From: an uncultured Synergistales bacterium
GTDB taxonomy: Bacteria > Synergistota > Synergistia > Synergistales > Aminobacteriaceae
Direction: 5' to 3'
Length of the DNA: 42,767 nt
Assembly (NCBI GenBank): GCA_905235735.1
Contig: CAJOMU010000022.1
Span: 1-42,767 of the forward strand
A model generated the notes under the pieces. That model worked only from the letters and a program-made list of their open reading frames with translations. It did no database searches and was not told where the DNA came from. Shown here piece by piece: positions 22,712-31,754 of the stretch (the stretch's first letter is position 1; every line of letters starts with the position of its first letter). Position numbers and translations under genes: made by a program.

Positions 22712-23266
22712 ATGGCCTCACAGAATAATTTTCTCGGCTACATGATGATTGAAGGCACAGATAGTTCATTGCGGGGTGTTGCACTCATCACTGATACACG
22801 AGGAATACCGAAAGAATTTGTCCGCACTGACCCGTTAAGACCCGAAGCATTAGACCGAATTCTTTACGGTGAATCATTCGGTGCGTATGCGAAACAGAGT
22901 TTAATCCTCGAAAATCTTCTTGATGCTGTGAGCAATGACCCGCAGATATGGATATGCAATGACGAAGAAATTCTTGAACCCTTAAAGACGGTCAGCAGAA
23001 TCAAATCCGTAATGCTCGAAGAAAGTCCGCATGTGCCTCTTGATGCTCCAGGTCATATTGAGACATCAGCAGAACCTAATGTATATCTCATTCAGGCATA
23101 TGTGAACGGTGCACCATTGAGAGCAGAATTCCCGGAAGGAACGCGATCAGATGAAGTTGAACAGTCAGCAGGAATTCTCACTGAAGCAGGAAAGAGCATG
23201 AATGTACTTGAACCTTTCAACAGACTTCAGAAGTCATTATCATATCTTGCAACAGGAAGAGCATAA
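22712..23266 (+). CDS. Hypothetical cytosolic protein
   Basis: 184 residues, no signal peptide or membrane segment. It begins MASQNNFLGYMMIEGTDSSLRGVALI and reads as mixed alpha/beta, including LRPEALDRILYGESFGAYAKQS and an ending LQKSLSYLATGRA. No motif lets me assign a function. It lies 24 bases after the secreted-protein gene, and its stop codon directly precedes the ATG of the next gene (TAAATG), so these two are probably translated together and may form a pair. Confidence 0.65.
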   Translation: MASQNNFLGYMMIEGTDSSLRGVALITDTRGIPKEFVRTDPLRPEALDRILYGESFGAYAKQSLILENLLDAVSNDPQIWICNDEEILEPLKTVSRIKSVMLEESPHVPLDAPGHIETSAEPNVYLIQAYVNGAPLRAEFPEGTRSDEVEQSAGILTEAGKSMNVLEPFNRLQKSLSYLATGRA

Positions 23267-23842
23267 ATGAGTATACGTTCGTACTTCGCAAGGCATATCA
23301 GGAAACATATTGATGTCTATAGAATTGATGACTTCAGTCTTGAGCCTCCAGAGATACATACACTTGAACATGAAGTGAATGTTACGAGGATTGAGCCTTC
23401 TATGACTGTGAACGTAACATCATGGACATCATCACTGAACATGAAGTGCAAAGCCGTGAGTAAAGTATTCAAGGAGTACGGGGTTAATGCGAAAAGTTAT
23501 CTTGTGAAGAGATATGTGAAACAGAACGTGAAAGCATACAGTCATGAAGTGAAAAGCAGAATCAAAGTTCATGATGCATTGAAATTGATTCGTGATATGC
23601 CGCTGGAATTATCTGATATGCTTAAATATCAATCAGTGAAGCCCAAACTGCTCAATAGTGAGATACTGCTTGCATGGTATGGGCCAATCGTTGAGGGTGC
23701 CGTGATAAAATTAATTTGGAACAAACAGCGCGGAACTCTCTTAGTCTGGTATAACCCTCAAAGCAGGCAGTACAAGGCAAAAGGTGTATATCTGATTCGG
23801 AGACTGGGCTTCGGGGAAAAACCTGAATGGCGTTGGATGTAA
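23267..23842 (+). CDS. Hypothetical basic protein
   Basis: 191 residues, Lys/Arg-rich (KAVSKVFKEYGVNAKSYLVKRYVKQNVKA), without signal peptide or Cys pairs. The C-terminal half has LLAWYGPIVEGAVIKLIWNKQRGTLLVWYNPQSRQYKAKG, an aromatic-rich stretch ending in GFGEKPEWRWM. The basic character could mean nucleic-acid or membrane-surface binding, but that is speculation; I do not recognise it. Its ATG follows the upstream stop codon without a gap, and an S1 RNA-binding protein follows 31 bases later. Confidence 0.65.
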   Translation: MSIRSYFARHIRKHIDVYRIDDFSLEPPEIHTLEHEVNVTRIEPSMTVNVTSWTSSLNMKCKAVSKVFKEYGVNAKSYLVKRYVKQNVKAYSHEVKSRIKVHDALKLIRDMPLELSDMLKYQSVKPKLLNSEILLAWYGPIVEGAVIKLIWNKQRGTLLVWYNPQSRQYKAKGVYLIRRLGFGEKPEWRWM

Positions 23843-23873
23843 CAAAAATTTTTTTCTTTCAAGGAGCTATATC

Positions 23874-24431
23874 ATGTCAGAGGCTAGGACAACAGACCTC
23901 ACTGTACAGGACGATTTGCATGAAGGCGAAATAGTAGAATGCACCGTAGAACAGATTATGCCTTACGGAGCGTTTGTACGAATGACGAAGAACGGCAAGA
24001 AGGGAATGATACATATATCTGAACTGTCGTATTCATTCGTGAAGAACATCGGCGACATTCTGAAGATAAACGATAAGATACAGGCAAAAATCATCAGGAT
24101 AGATGAACGAGGGAGAATAGATTTATCCCTCAAGCAGACAATGGAACCTCCTCAGCAGCAAACAAAACCTTCATACCCGAAACGAGATATGAGACCTCCA
24201 AGACCATCAAGACCTCAGAGAGAATTCCATGAAACGCATGACTATCACGAGATGAGAGAGAGCATGAACATTCCGCCGGCAGGGAGCAATGAGAGCTTTG
24301 AACAGAAGATGAGTGCATTCCTGAAGACGAGTGAGGCCAAGATAACGGACTTGAACACAAGAAATTCATCAAGGTCATCATCACGTTCATCAAGGAGTTC
24401 AAAGGGACGCAGGAACAGCCGCGACTATTAG
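23874..24431 (+). CDS. S1-domain RNA-binding protein with Ser/Arg-rich tail
   Basis: 185 residues. Positions ~17-88 form one S1 domain of the OB fold: EGEIVECTVEQIMPYGAFVRM, KGMIHISELSYSFVKNI and IDERGRIDLSLKQTM are standard S1 motifs. After it comes a Pro/Arg linker and, at the C-terminus, a low-complexity Ser/Arg tail (SSRSSSRSSRSSKGRR). The layout resembles YabR-type single-S1 proteins that bind RNA or ribosomes. The basic tail probably adds nonspecific RNA contact. Ribosome site AAGGAG. It shares the co-directional run with envelope genes, without an obvious functional link. Confidence 0.85.
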   Translation: MSEARTTDLTVQDDLHEGEIVECTVEQIMPYGAFVRMTKNGKKGMIHISELSYSFVKNIGDILKINDKIQAKIIRIDERGRIDLSLKQTMEPPQQQTKPSYPKRDMRPPRPSRPQREFHETHDYHEMRESMNIPPAGSNESFEQKMSAFLKTSEAKITDLNTRNSSRSSSRSSRSSKGRRNSRDY

Positions 24432-24441
24432 AGAATAGAGA

Positions 24442-24975
24442 ATGCGGTTTGATTCGGAAATAGTATCAGGGTGTGTCAGACGATGCCGGTTCGGAAACGT
24501 TCAGGTAATCGTCTGCAAGCCCATATCACCCAAAGGAAGATTATTCCCCACAACATTCTGGCTGATGTGTCCGCATTTAATTCATCGTGCAGGCATGATT
24601 GAATCACATCAGGGAGTTCATGAACTCGAAGACTGGATGACGAAACGAAAACTCTTTCATCAATGGAGAAATTACAACATAGCTCATCAGTCATTGAGGC
24701 TTTCAGAAATTAATACACATCAACTATCATTCATAAGGAAATATCACAGAGGCATATTCAAACATTTAATCGGAACAGGAATAGGCGGAATGAAATATAC
24801 GGACATCATCACCGTTAAGTGTCTTCACCTTCAGACTGCTTCGTATCTTGCAATGCGTTATCATCCTGCTGAAGAATGGCTGAAGTCTAAAGGCTTATGC
24901 GGAGAATGCAAAACAGGTAATATCTTTCAGGAATGTTCACGCTCTAAAGTTCAGATTTGCATGTGCAATTCATAA
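24442..24975 (+). CDS. DUF501 family protein
   Basis: 177 residues. The pattern CRFGNVQVIVCKP, LFPTTFWLMCPHL, the GIGG turn (GTGIGGM) and ITVKCLHLQTASYLAMR fit the DUF501 family (PF04417), small proteins of unknown function often near cell-division or phosphatase genes in Gram-positive bacteria. The C-terminus adds a Cys cluster (CGECKTGNIFQECS, then ICMC) that may bind metal. No strong ribosome site is seen before the ATG at 24442, only ten bases after the S1 gene, so coupling to upstream translation is likely. Confidence 0.75.
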   Translation: MRFDSEIVSGCVRRCRFGNVQVIVCKPISPKGRLFPTTFWLMCPHLIHRAGMIESHQGVHELEDWMTKRKLFHQWRNYNIAHQSLRLSEINTHQLSFIRKYHRGIFKHLIGTGIGGMKYTDIITVKCLHLQTASYLAMRYHPAEEWLKSKGLCGECKTGNIFQECSRSKVQICMCNS

Positions 24976-25031
24976 AAGTATGTAATAATATCTTCACACA
25001 AAATTAAAATTAATAAGGAGGAAATTCAATC

Positions 25032-26555
25032 ATGAAAAGATTACTCGTATTATCAATCATGATTCTATGTCTCACAGTCAACCTCGCATACGCAGACATA
25101 CCAGAGATAACAGCCGTAGACTTTTACCCGAACGGCGCAAAATTCATATTCACACTTCGGACAGAAGACGGTACATTCAATGCGGAAATACCCGGAGCAT
25201 TTCAGGCAGGCAGTGTGAGAATGATTGACCCGAATAATTTCGATGACGTAAAGATATTCAGGCAATCACGCGAAGAATGGATACCTGAATCTCTTGAGGC
25301 TATGAAGAAGGAATTAGAATCGCACAAGCAAACACTAAGGGAATTCCGAACCAGACAATCTGCACTTGAACATACACTCACTCTCCTGAAGAATGCTGAG
25401 CCTCCGACAAGAACGGATGCTAAAGACATAATTGCATATATTCAAATGTCAGAGGCAATGAAGGAATCATCAGAGAATGAATTAGCCGAACTGAAGCTGA
25501 AGATAGATGAAGTATCAAAGCAGGCAGAGATATTGCAGTCAGAACTCGACAAACGAAAGCCGGTTAACTCTGACAGTTTCATTCAAATATCAGGACACAT
25601 AAAGTCCGGGAATGAAATTCAATTTGAAGCATTCACATCAAATGCAAAATGGAAACCCGAATACACAATGAATCTCGACAGTCATGAAGGAAGAATATCA
25701 ACACGAATTCAATCACGTGCATCACAGAATACAGGATTAGATTACACAGGAAATGTAACATTTCACACGAAGAGACCGAATGAAAATGTGAGTGCTCAGG
25801 AATTGAAGCCTCTGAAGGTGAGCATAAAGCAGAAGGAACGTTCAAGAGGAAATGTGATGTATGACGAAGCTGTACCTATGGTAATTGAAGAGAGGAATTA
25901 TTATGCAATGGACAGTGCTGCACCAAAGCGTGCACCAGAACCTCAAATGCAGGCTACACTGTCAGATCATGTGATAGCAGGGAGAGGCACACTCACAGGA
26001 GATAACATAGAGGCATTGTTCATGCATGGAGAACTTGAACTTAACGGCACGGTCATACTCGAACTGATACCCGAACACAGAAGCGATGCATATATACTCG
26101 TGAGCATGGACAATAAGAACACTGCATTGATACCAGGAGATGCAGAACTTCTTGTAGACGGAATGCCCGCAGGTAAAACATCAATCCCTGAGTATGGACT
26201 TTCACAGAAGAAAATTGTTTTTGGTTATGCGCCTCAGATAACGGTGAAGAAAGACCCGGTGATAAGCACAACAGGCAGTTCATGGTTCAGCGGAACGAAT
26301 TCCGGAGGCTTCACGCTGAAAGTAACGAACGGCACGAATGAACATAGACGTGTAACAGTCAGAGACATATTGCCCATACCGACGGACGAAAGAATAAAAC
26401 TTGAAGTTAAGCGCATAGACCCTGCACCTAAAGAACGAGACCGCGAGAATAAATTGACGTGGGAGATTGAACTTGATGCAGGTGAAACGAAAACAATTCT
26501 CGTGGATTACACATTGAGTTATCCTTCAAATGAAGAATTGCAGTTCAGCCGTTAA
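25032..26555 (+). CDS. MuiA-like secreted protein (DUF4140/DUF4139)
   Basis: 507 residues with signal peptide MKRLLVLSIMILCLTVNLAYA. The order is that of the mucoidy-inhibitor MuiA family: an N-terminal beta domain (ITAVDFYPNGAKFIFTL), a long coiled coil (about residues 85-180, rich in Glu, Lys and Leu), then a C-terminal DUF4139 beta region (WKPEYTMNLDSHEG, TGLDYTGNVTFHTKRP, RVTVRDILPIPTDERIKLEV, LTWEIELDAGETKTILVDY). Biochemical function is unknown; in other bacteria the family affects capsule or envelope properties. Strong ribosome site AAGGAGG. The SH3 protein gene follows after ten bases. Confidence 0.85.
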   Translation: MKRLLVLSIMILCLTVNLAYADIPEITAVDFYPNGAKFIFTLRTEDGTFNAEIPGAFQAGSVRMIDPNNFDDVKIFRQSREEWIPESLEAMKKELESHKQTLREFRTRQSALEHTLTLLKNAEPPTRTDAKDIIAYIQMSEAMKESSENELAELKLKIDEVSKQAEILQSELDKRKPVNSDSFIQISGHIKSGNEIQFEAFTSNAKWKPEYTMNLDSHEGRISTRIQSRASQNTGLDYTGNVTFHTKRPNENVSAQELKPLKVSIKQKERSRGNVMYDEAVPMVIEERNYYAMDSAAPKRAPEPQMQATLSDHVIAGRGTLTGDNIEALFMHGELELNGTVILELIPEHRSDAYILVSMDNKNTALIPGDAELLVDGMPAGKTSIPEYGLSQKKIVFGYAPQITVKKDPVISTTGSSWFSGTNSGGFTLKVTNGTNEHRRVTVRDILPIPTDERIKLEVKRIDPAPKERDRENKLTWEIELDAGETKTILVDYTLSYPSNEELQFSR

Positions 26556-26565
26556 AGGAGGAATT

Positions 26566-27264
26566 ATGATGAAGAAAATAATTTTTGCACTGATGTTTGT
26601 TATCGTGTGTACAGGTTCTGCGTCATGCACAGAATACCCTGCAATCGGAATATGTTCAGCCAATTATGTGAGATACAGGGATGAAGCCGGAACAGATTCA
26701 GAGATACTCGGACGCATTCATGAACATCAGAACGTAATAGTCTTATCTGAGGCACGTCATAAAGGCGAGAAATGGTACATGATAGAGAACCCGGTAGACG
26801 AAGGGGAAGCGTGGGTATCAGCTAAGTATATCTACATATACGAACCCGAAGACGCATTAAAAAAGCGATTATATGCTCTGAAGGTGAGTATCATGCAGAA
26901 CTTCGGAATCAGGCCAGAGAAGACGCGTGTATTGCTCGGTAAGCCTAAGCGTGTAAAGAAAGATAAATTTTACTTTGAGCCTGCAGAACAGAATATCAGA
27001 GAAGAGACATTGCAGTATGAAGGCTGCCGTCTGGTATACATTGAAGATGCACTGAGCACAGTTGAAGTTACGAATGAGGATTATGCGTTCGGAGATTTGC
27101 ATGTAGGAGATACCAGGCAGATTGTACTTGATACGCTCGGAACTCCTGAAGCTGATAATCCTGATTTATGGCTGTACCGTCTGAATGACCTTGAGATGAT
27201 AAATTTTGAATTCAATAAGGACGACAGGATAAAACAAATGACGCTTGAACATAATCTTGACTGA
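26566..27264 (+). CDS. Secreted SH3-domain protein
   Basis: About 232 residues. Start at ATG 26566 (or the adjacent ATG 26569, better spaced from AAGGAGG at 26555-26561); an upstream alternative start at 26530 would overlap the previous gene. Signal peptide (KKIIFALMFVIVCTGSASC, with a Cys near the cleavage region that could be a lipoprotein site). Then a bacterial SH3 domain: ANYVRYRDEAGTDSEILGRI and KWYMIENPVDEGEAWVSAKYI. The rest has two short repeats, RVLLGKPKRV and IVLDTLGTPEAD, that recall BamE-like small folds. It probably binds peptidoglycan or an envelope protein; this is inference. Confidence 0.8.
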   Translation: MMKKIIFALMFVIVCTGSASCTEYPAIGICSANYVRYRDEAGTDSEILGRIHEHQNVIVLSEARHKGEKWYMIENPVDEGEAWVSAKYIYIYEPEDALKKRLYALKVSIMQNFGIRPEKTRVLLGKPKRVKKDKFYFEPAEQNIREETLQYEGCRLVYIEDALSTVEVTNEDYAFGDLHVGDTRQIVLDTLGTPEADNPDLWLYRLNDLEMINFEFNKDDRIKQMTLEHNLD

Positions 27265-27277
27265 GGAGAGAAACTTA

Positions 27278-28003
27278 ATGCCGATAATAGACGTATACAA
27301 TCTGGTGAAGATATACAAGACAGGAGACATAGAATTACGTGCACTTGATGATGTAACGTGTTCAATCAACAAAGGCGAATTCGTGTGTATCATGGGGCCT
27401 TCAGGGTCAGGCAAGTCTACCATGATGAACATACTCGGATGTCTTGATGTTCTTACATCGGGGAAATACATGCTTGACGGAATAGATGTTAAAGACCAGA
27501 ACAAAGCAGGTCTCGCGGACATACGAAATCAAAAGATAGGTTTCGTGTTTCAAGGCTATAATCTTTTGCCCAGAGCTGACGCAATAGAGAACGTTGAACT
27601 CCCTTTGCTGTATCGCGGAATATCAGGATCAAAGCGCAGGAAAATGGCTTCAGAGGCATTAGACCGAGTAGGATTAGGCGACAGGATTCATCACAGGCCG
27701 AATCAAATGAGCGGAGGACAACAGCAGAGAGTAGCAATAGCCCGCGCAATTGTGGGGAAAGCACCAATCTTAATGGCAGATGAACCTACTGGAGCACTCG
27801 ATACGAAGACTACAGTTGAAATCATGAAGATATTCTCAAGCCTTCACGATGATGGAACAACTGTTATAGTCGTAACGCATGAGCCTGACATAGCGACATG
27901 GGGAGAACGTGTATTGAGATTCAGAGACGGTAAACTGATTGCGGATGAGAAAGCACCACAGAAAGTTACAGAGCATGAGGCGAAACCAGGAACAGAAGCA
28001 TAA
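27278..28003 (+). CDS. ABC transporter ATPase, MacB/LolD type
   Basis: 241-residue nucleotide-binding subunit. Walker A GPSGSGKS (about 40-47), Q-loop FQGYNLLP, signature MSGGQQQRVAIARA, Walker B ILMADEPTG, and switch His in VVVTHEPDI. GDIELRALDDVTCSINKGEF and the helix IENVELPLLYRG are typical of the MacB/LolD/FtsE group, which powers mechanotransmission or lipoprotein-release complexes. No FtsX/MacB-type permease is in the window, so the partner must be elsewhere. ATG 27278 is chosen because GAGGAG lies ten bases before it. Last gene of the run, followed by a terminator. Confidence 0.9.
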   Translation: MPIIDVYNLVKIYKTGDIELRALDDVTCSINKGEFVCIMGPSGSGKSTMMNILGCLDVLTSGKYMLDGIDVKDQNKAGLADIRNQKIGFVFQGYNLLPRADAIENVELPLLYRGISGSKRRKMASEALDRVGLGDRIHHRPNQMSGGQQQRVAIARAIVGKAPILMADEPTGALDTKTTVEIMKIFSSLHDDGTTVIVVTHEPDIATWGERVLRFRDGKLIADEKAPQKVTEHEAKPGTEA

Positions 28004-28026
28004 GATATAGATTCAGAAATAAGGCG

Positions 28027-28055
28027 CAGGAGAAAAAATCTTCTGGGTCTTTTTT
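28027..28055 (+). terminator. Intrinsic terminator after ABC ATPase
   Basis: CAGGAGA (28027-28033) pairs with TCTTCTG (28039-28045, one G-T pair) around a five-A loop, followed by GGTC and a six-T run. It separates the ten-gene run from ctsR. Confidence 0.7.
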
Positions 28056-28063
28056 GTTGCTGA

Positions 28064-28092
28064 TTTTCAAAAACGACAAAATAGGTTAAACT
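28064..28092 (+). promoter_or_regulatory. ctsR promoter with CtsR-like operator
   Basis: Two heptads in direct repeat, CGACAAA (28074-28080), three bases, GGTTAAA (28084-28090), fit the CtsR operator (A/GGTCAAA, three bases, A/GGTCAAA) at five and six of seven positions. They overlap a possible promoter, TTTTCA (28064-28069), 17 bases, TAAACT (28087-28092). Binding would block RNA polymerase and give autorepression of ctsR-clpC, released by heat. Confidence 0.6.
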
Positions 28093-28120
28093 TGCACATT
28101 GCAGAAGGAGGGTGTTCATT

Positions 28121-28603
28121 ATGCACGAAAATTTAACTAATAGTATAGAGCAGTACATACTCGAATTGCTTGAAGATGAGCAGGAAAACTTTATATCGTT
28201 ACGCCGCAAGGAATTGGCAGAAAGGTTTGAATGTGTACCCAGTCAGATAAATTATGTATTGAGGAGCAGGTTCACCCCTGAGCAAGGTTATCTGATTGAG
28301 AGCAGAAGAGGTGAGCATGGTTACATACGAATACTGAGAATCACATGTGAAAGTCCCGAAGAGAAACAGAATCACATAGATGAATTGATTGGCAGGGAGA
28401 TTTCGTTTCAGAAAGCGCATAAACTTCTGGCAATATTGCAGGAGAGGGATTTTATTACGGACAGGGAACGGTTACTGATTGAGATTTCACTTCGTTATAA
28501 TGAGGAAATTGCTGTGAACGAGTTCGATTTGCCTCCTAAACTTCGATGCAGAATGAATGCGGAGATGTTGAAACGAATGCTGAAGGGAATAATGCTGATA
28601 TAA
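28121..28603 (+). CDS. ctsR: CtsR: repressor of class III heat-shock genes
   Basis: 160-residue repressor of clp genes. The N-terminal winged-helix part has the hallmark RRKELAERFECVPSQINYVL, then RFTPEQGYLIESRRGEHGYIRI with the Gly-rich wing that senses heat in the family. The C-terminal helical domain, used for dimerisation, follows. Start ATG 28121 is chosen over GTG 28112 because AGAAGGAGGG (28103-28112) then stands at the right distance. In Firmicutes ctsR is normally followed by mcsA and mcsB; here clpC comes directly, 29 bases later. Confidence 0.93.
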   Translation: MHENLTNSIEQYILELLEDEQENFISLRRKELAERFECVPSQINYVLRSRFTPEQGYLIESRRGEHGYIRILRITCESPEEKQNHIDELIGREISFQKAHKLLAILQERDFITDRERLLIEISLRYNEEIAVNEFDLPPKLRCRMNAEMLKRMLKGIMLI

Positions 28604-28632
28604 AAGAGACATGAGAAGGGAGAAAAATATAT

Positions 28633-31104
28633 GTGGCAGTTCTTGAAAGAGGAAAGAGAGTAATTCAGTTAGCACATAATGAAGCGTTAAGTATGGGGCA
28701 TAACATGGTTGAACCTGAACATTTACTGCTAGGAGTGTTATCTGAAGGCGGAGGAGTAGCATGTCAGGCATTAACGGAACTTGGAGTTGACCCTGATAAC
28801 TTAGCGGCACACATACGAGACTTAATCGGAACATCACAGGATATAATTGCGAAGCCCGTTGATTTACCATTAAGCCCAAGAATGAAACGTGCATTAGACC
28901 TCTCAATGATAGAAGCACGTAAAATGGGAGTGAATTACGTTGACAGTGAACACATACTGCTTGGCATACTTGCTGATGATACAGGCTTAATCGTTCAGCA
29001 GTTCAGGTCGATGGGTATAACCCCTCAGGCAGTACTGAAACAGGTGAACGAAATCTTATCGAACGGAACAGGACGCACGCAGTCGAATCGCAAATACGAC
29101 AAATCAACGGCTTCAGACGGCAAGAGAAAAGTGAAAATGAAAACACCTACGCTTGATCATCTCGGAACGGATTTAACTGAACGTGCACGTAACGGAGAAC
29201 TTGACCCTGTGATAGGACGCGAAAAAGAAATTAAACGTGTCATGCAGGTCTTATGCCGAAGAACTAAAAGCAATCCTGTTCTTATTGGTGATCCAGGTGT
29301 GGGAAAGACCGCAGTAGTTGAAGGGTTAGCGAGACAGATAGCTTCAGGTACAGCACCCGAACCATTGCAGGAGAAACGAATCGTTCAGCTGAACATGGGA
29401 ACACTGGTAGCAGGCACGAAATATCGCGGTGAATTTGAAGAGAGACTGCGAAGAATCGTGAAGGAACTTACAGACAGCAAAGGTGATGTGATACTCTTCG
29501 TTGATGAAGTTCATACGATAATCGGTGCTGGCAATGCTGAAGGTGCAACTGATGCCGCAAATATCCTTAAACCTGAATTATCACGAGGAGCATTTCAGCT
29601 TATCGGTGCAACAACACAGGACGAATATCGGAAATACGTTGAGAAGGACAAAGCACTGGAGCGAAGATTTCAACCGATACAGGTAGATGAACCGAGCGTA
29701 GATGATACAGTGTTAATTCTTCATGGACTTCAGGACAAATACGAATCGCATCACAATGTAATGTTCACTGAAGATGCAATAGATGCCGCTGCAAAACTTT
29801 CATCACGTTACATTCAGGACAGATTTCTTCCGGATAAGGGAATAGATCTGATTGATGAAGCAGGTGCACGCACGAGACTTCTTGAATTTGAGCCGCCTGA
29901 ATACATAAATGACATTCAGAAGAAACTTGATGATGTTCGCAAGCAGAAAGAAGATGCCGTTATGTCAGAGCAGTATGAACTTGCAACACACCTTCGTGAT
30001 TCAGAACGGGAAATTTCATCTGAGCTGGACAATGCATTAAAGGACTGGCGTGATTTAAAGAAGAAAGAGAAACGGAAGATAACATCTGAGGATATAGCGG
30101 CAGTAGTAGCTGAACAAACTGGTGTACCCGTGAAGCAATTGACGGAAGCGGAGACTACACGCTTGCTGAAGATGGAGGAAGAAATCTCACGGAGATTAAT
30201 CGGTCAGGACGAAGCAGTAAGTGCAGTATCACGAGCAATCAGAAGAGCACGTACAGGACTTAGAGACCCTCGAAGGCCAATCGGGAGCTTTCTGTTCATG
30301 GGGCCTACTGGTGTGGGTAAAACTGAACTTGCGAGATGTCTTGCAAAATTCCTCTTCGGCAAAGAAGACTCAATGATTCGAATCGATATGAGCGAATTCA
30401 TGGAACGTCATGAAGTTTCAAAACTTGTCGGAGCACCTCCAGGTTACGTTGGACATGAGAGCGGCGGAAAATTAACTGAAATGGTGAGACGCAAACCCTA
30501 TAGCGTGATTCTGTTTGATGAAATCGAGAAGGCTCACCCTGAGATATTCAACATATTATTGCAGGTTCTTGATGACGGCAAGCTCACGGATGGACAAGGA
30601 AGAAAAGTAGACTTCAGGAACACGGTTATCATAATGACGAGCAATGTCGGAGCGAAGGAAGCACAGCAGGGTAACTCGCTAGGATTTGGAATGAGCGCAG
30701 ATAGCCAGACACAAAGAGACTGGGAACGTTCAAAGAAGATAATCCTTGAGGAAGCAAACAAACTCTTCAGGCCGGAATTCATGAACCGCATTGATGAGAT
30801 TGCAGTGTTCAAACCATTATCGAAGGATAACCTCATGAAGATTATCGATAACATGCTTGATGATTTATCCGTCAGACTTGATACTAAAGGCGTGAAACTC
30901 GAAGTGTCAGAGGACGTGAAAGCAAAGATACTCGAAAAGGGATTTAAGCCGAAATATGGTGCACGTCCATTGAAGAGAGCGATTCAGTCGATGCTTGAGG
31001 ATAAGATTGCGGACTTCATGCTGTCAGGAAAAATGAACGACAAAGATACGAAGATAAGCGTGAACCTCAAAGGCGAAGAACTTACATGCGAGCTGACAAA
31101 GTAA
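28633..31104 (+). CDS. clpC: ClpC: AAA+ unfoldase of the ClpCP protease
   Basis: 823-residue hexameric unfoldase that feeds proteins to ClpP. Order: Clp N-domain with two repeats (about 1-140; EPEHLLLGVLSEGGG, DSEHILLGILADD), AAA1 with Walker A GDPGVGKT (219-226) and DEVH Walker B, a UVR-type coiled middle domain (about 427-462), and AAA2 with Walker A GPTGVGKT (557-564) and the C-terminal KPKYGARPLKRAIQ. The middle domain marks ClpC rather than ClpA. It begins with GTG at 28633 (MAVLERGKRVIQLAHNEAL), lacking the usual FGRFTE opening. No mcsA or mcsB is present. The azlC start overlaps its end by 19 bases. Confidence 0.95.
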   Translation: MAVLERGKRVIQLAHNEALSMGHNMVEPEHLLLGVLSEGGGVACQALTELGVDPDNLAAHIRDLIGTSQDIIAKPVDLPLSPRMKRALDLSMIEARKMGVNYVDSEHILLGILADDTGLIVQQFRSMGITPQAVLKQVNEILSNGTGRTQSNRKYDKSTASDGKRKVKMKTPTLDHLGTDLTERARNGELDPVIGREKEIKRVMQVLCRRTKSNPVLIGDPGVGKTAVVEGLARQIASGTAPEPLQEKRIVQLNMGTLVAGTKYRGEFEERLRRIVKELTDSKGDVILFVDEVHTIIGAGNAEGATDAANILKPELSRGAFQLIGATTQDEYRKYVEKDKALERRFQPIQVDEPSVDDTVLILHGLQDKYESHHNVMFTEDAIDAAAKLSSRYIQDRFLPDKGIDLIDEAGARTRLLEFEPPEYINDIQKKLDDVRKQKEDAVMSEQYELATHLRDSEREISSELDNALKDWRDLKKKEKRKITSEDIAAVVAEQTGVPVKQLTEAETTRLLKMEEEISRRLIGQDEAVSAVSRAIRRARTGLRDPRRPIGSFLFMGPTGVGKTELARCLAKFLFGKEDSMIRIDMSEFMERHEVSKLVGAPPGYVGHESGGKLTEMVRRKPYSVILFDEIEKAHPEIFNILLQVLDDGKLTDGQGRKVDFRNTVIIMTSNVGAKEAQQGNSLGFGMSADSQTQRDWERSKKIILEEANKLFRPEFMNRIDEIAVFKPLSKDNLMKIIDNMLDDLSVRLDTKGVKLEVSEDVKAKILEKGFKPKYGARPLKRAIQSMLEDKIADFMLSGKMNDKDTKISVNLKGEELTCELTK

Positions 31105-31754
31105 TACGTGCATTCAGAGATACATTACCCGTAATGACAGGCTATGTAGTACTCGGATTAGGTTTCGGGATACTCATGGCCTCAAAGGGTTATGATGCAT
31201 TTCTCGTTCTCTCTGAGGGCATATTGATTTACTCAGGGACGATGCAGTTCGTTCTTGTTGATATGCTCTCAGGGGGCGTAACGTTAAGTGCATGTGCATT
31301 GACCGCATTAATGGTTAGTGCGAGGCATTTATTCTATGGTCTCTCAATGATTGAACGCTATCATGATATTCATGGCCTCAAAAAATTTTATGTGATTTAT
31401 GCCCTCACCGATGAGACATACTCACTAGTATGCGAATCAAATGATGCAGATTATTGCTTCATGGTCTCACTGTTCAATCAATCTTACTGGCTCATTGGTA
31501 CTCTTGCAGGTTCACTTGTCGGTCAGATACTGAAGTTTGATTCACGGGGAATAGACTTCTCATTGACGGCATTATTCGTGAGTATATGCGTTGAACAATG
31601 GCTGAATACTGAGGAGCACATTCCAGCTTTAACGGGATTGATTGCAAGTGTGTTATGCCTGATGATATTCGGAGCGGATAATTTTCTGATACCTTCAATG
31701 ATTGCGATTACATGTTCACTGTTCATATTCAGGAGGAAGATTGAGAATGTCTGA
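31086..31754 (+). CDS. azlC: AzlC: large subunit of branched-chain amino acid exporter
   Basis: 222-residue membrane protein that with AzlD exports branched-chain amino acids and toxic analogues. PVMTGYVVLGLGFGILMASKGY, SEGILIYSGTMQFVLVDML and MVSARHLFYGLSMI are characteristic AzlC segments, spread over about six or seven hydrophobic helices, followed by YALTDETYSLV. The start lies inside the end of clpC, so the pair may share the heat-shock transcript; no terminator is seen between them. The reason for joining an amino acid exporter to clpC is unclear. Confidence 0.9.
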   Translation: MRADKVIRAFRDTLPVMTGYVVLGLGFGILMASKGYDAFLVLSEGILIYSGTMQFVLVDMLSGGVTLSACALTALMVSARHLFYGLSMIERYHDIHGLKKFYVIYALTDETYSLVCESNDADYCFMVSLFNQSYWLIGTLAGSLVGQILKFDSRGIDFSLTALFVSICVEQWLNTEEHIPALTGLIASVLCLMIFGADNFLIPSMIAITCSLFIFRRKIENV

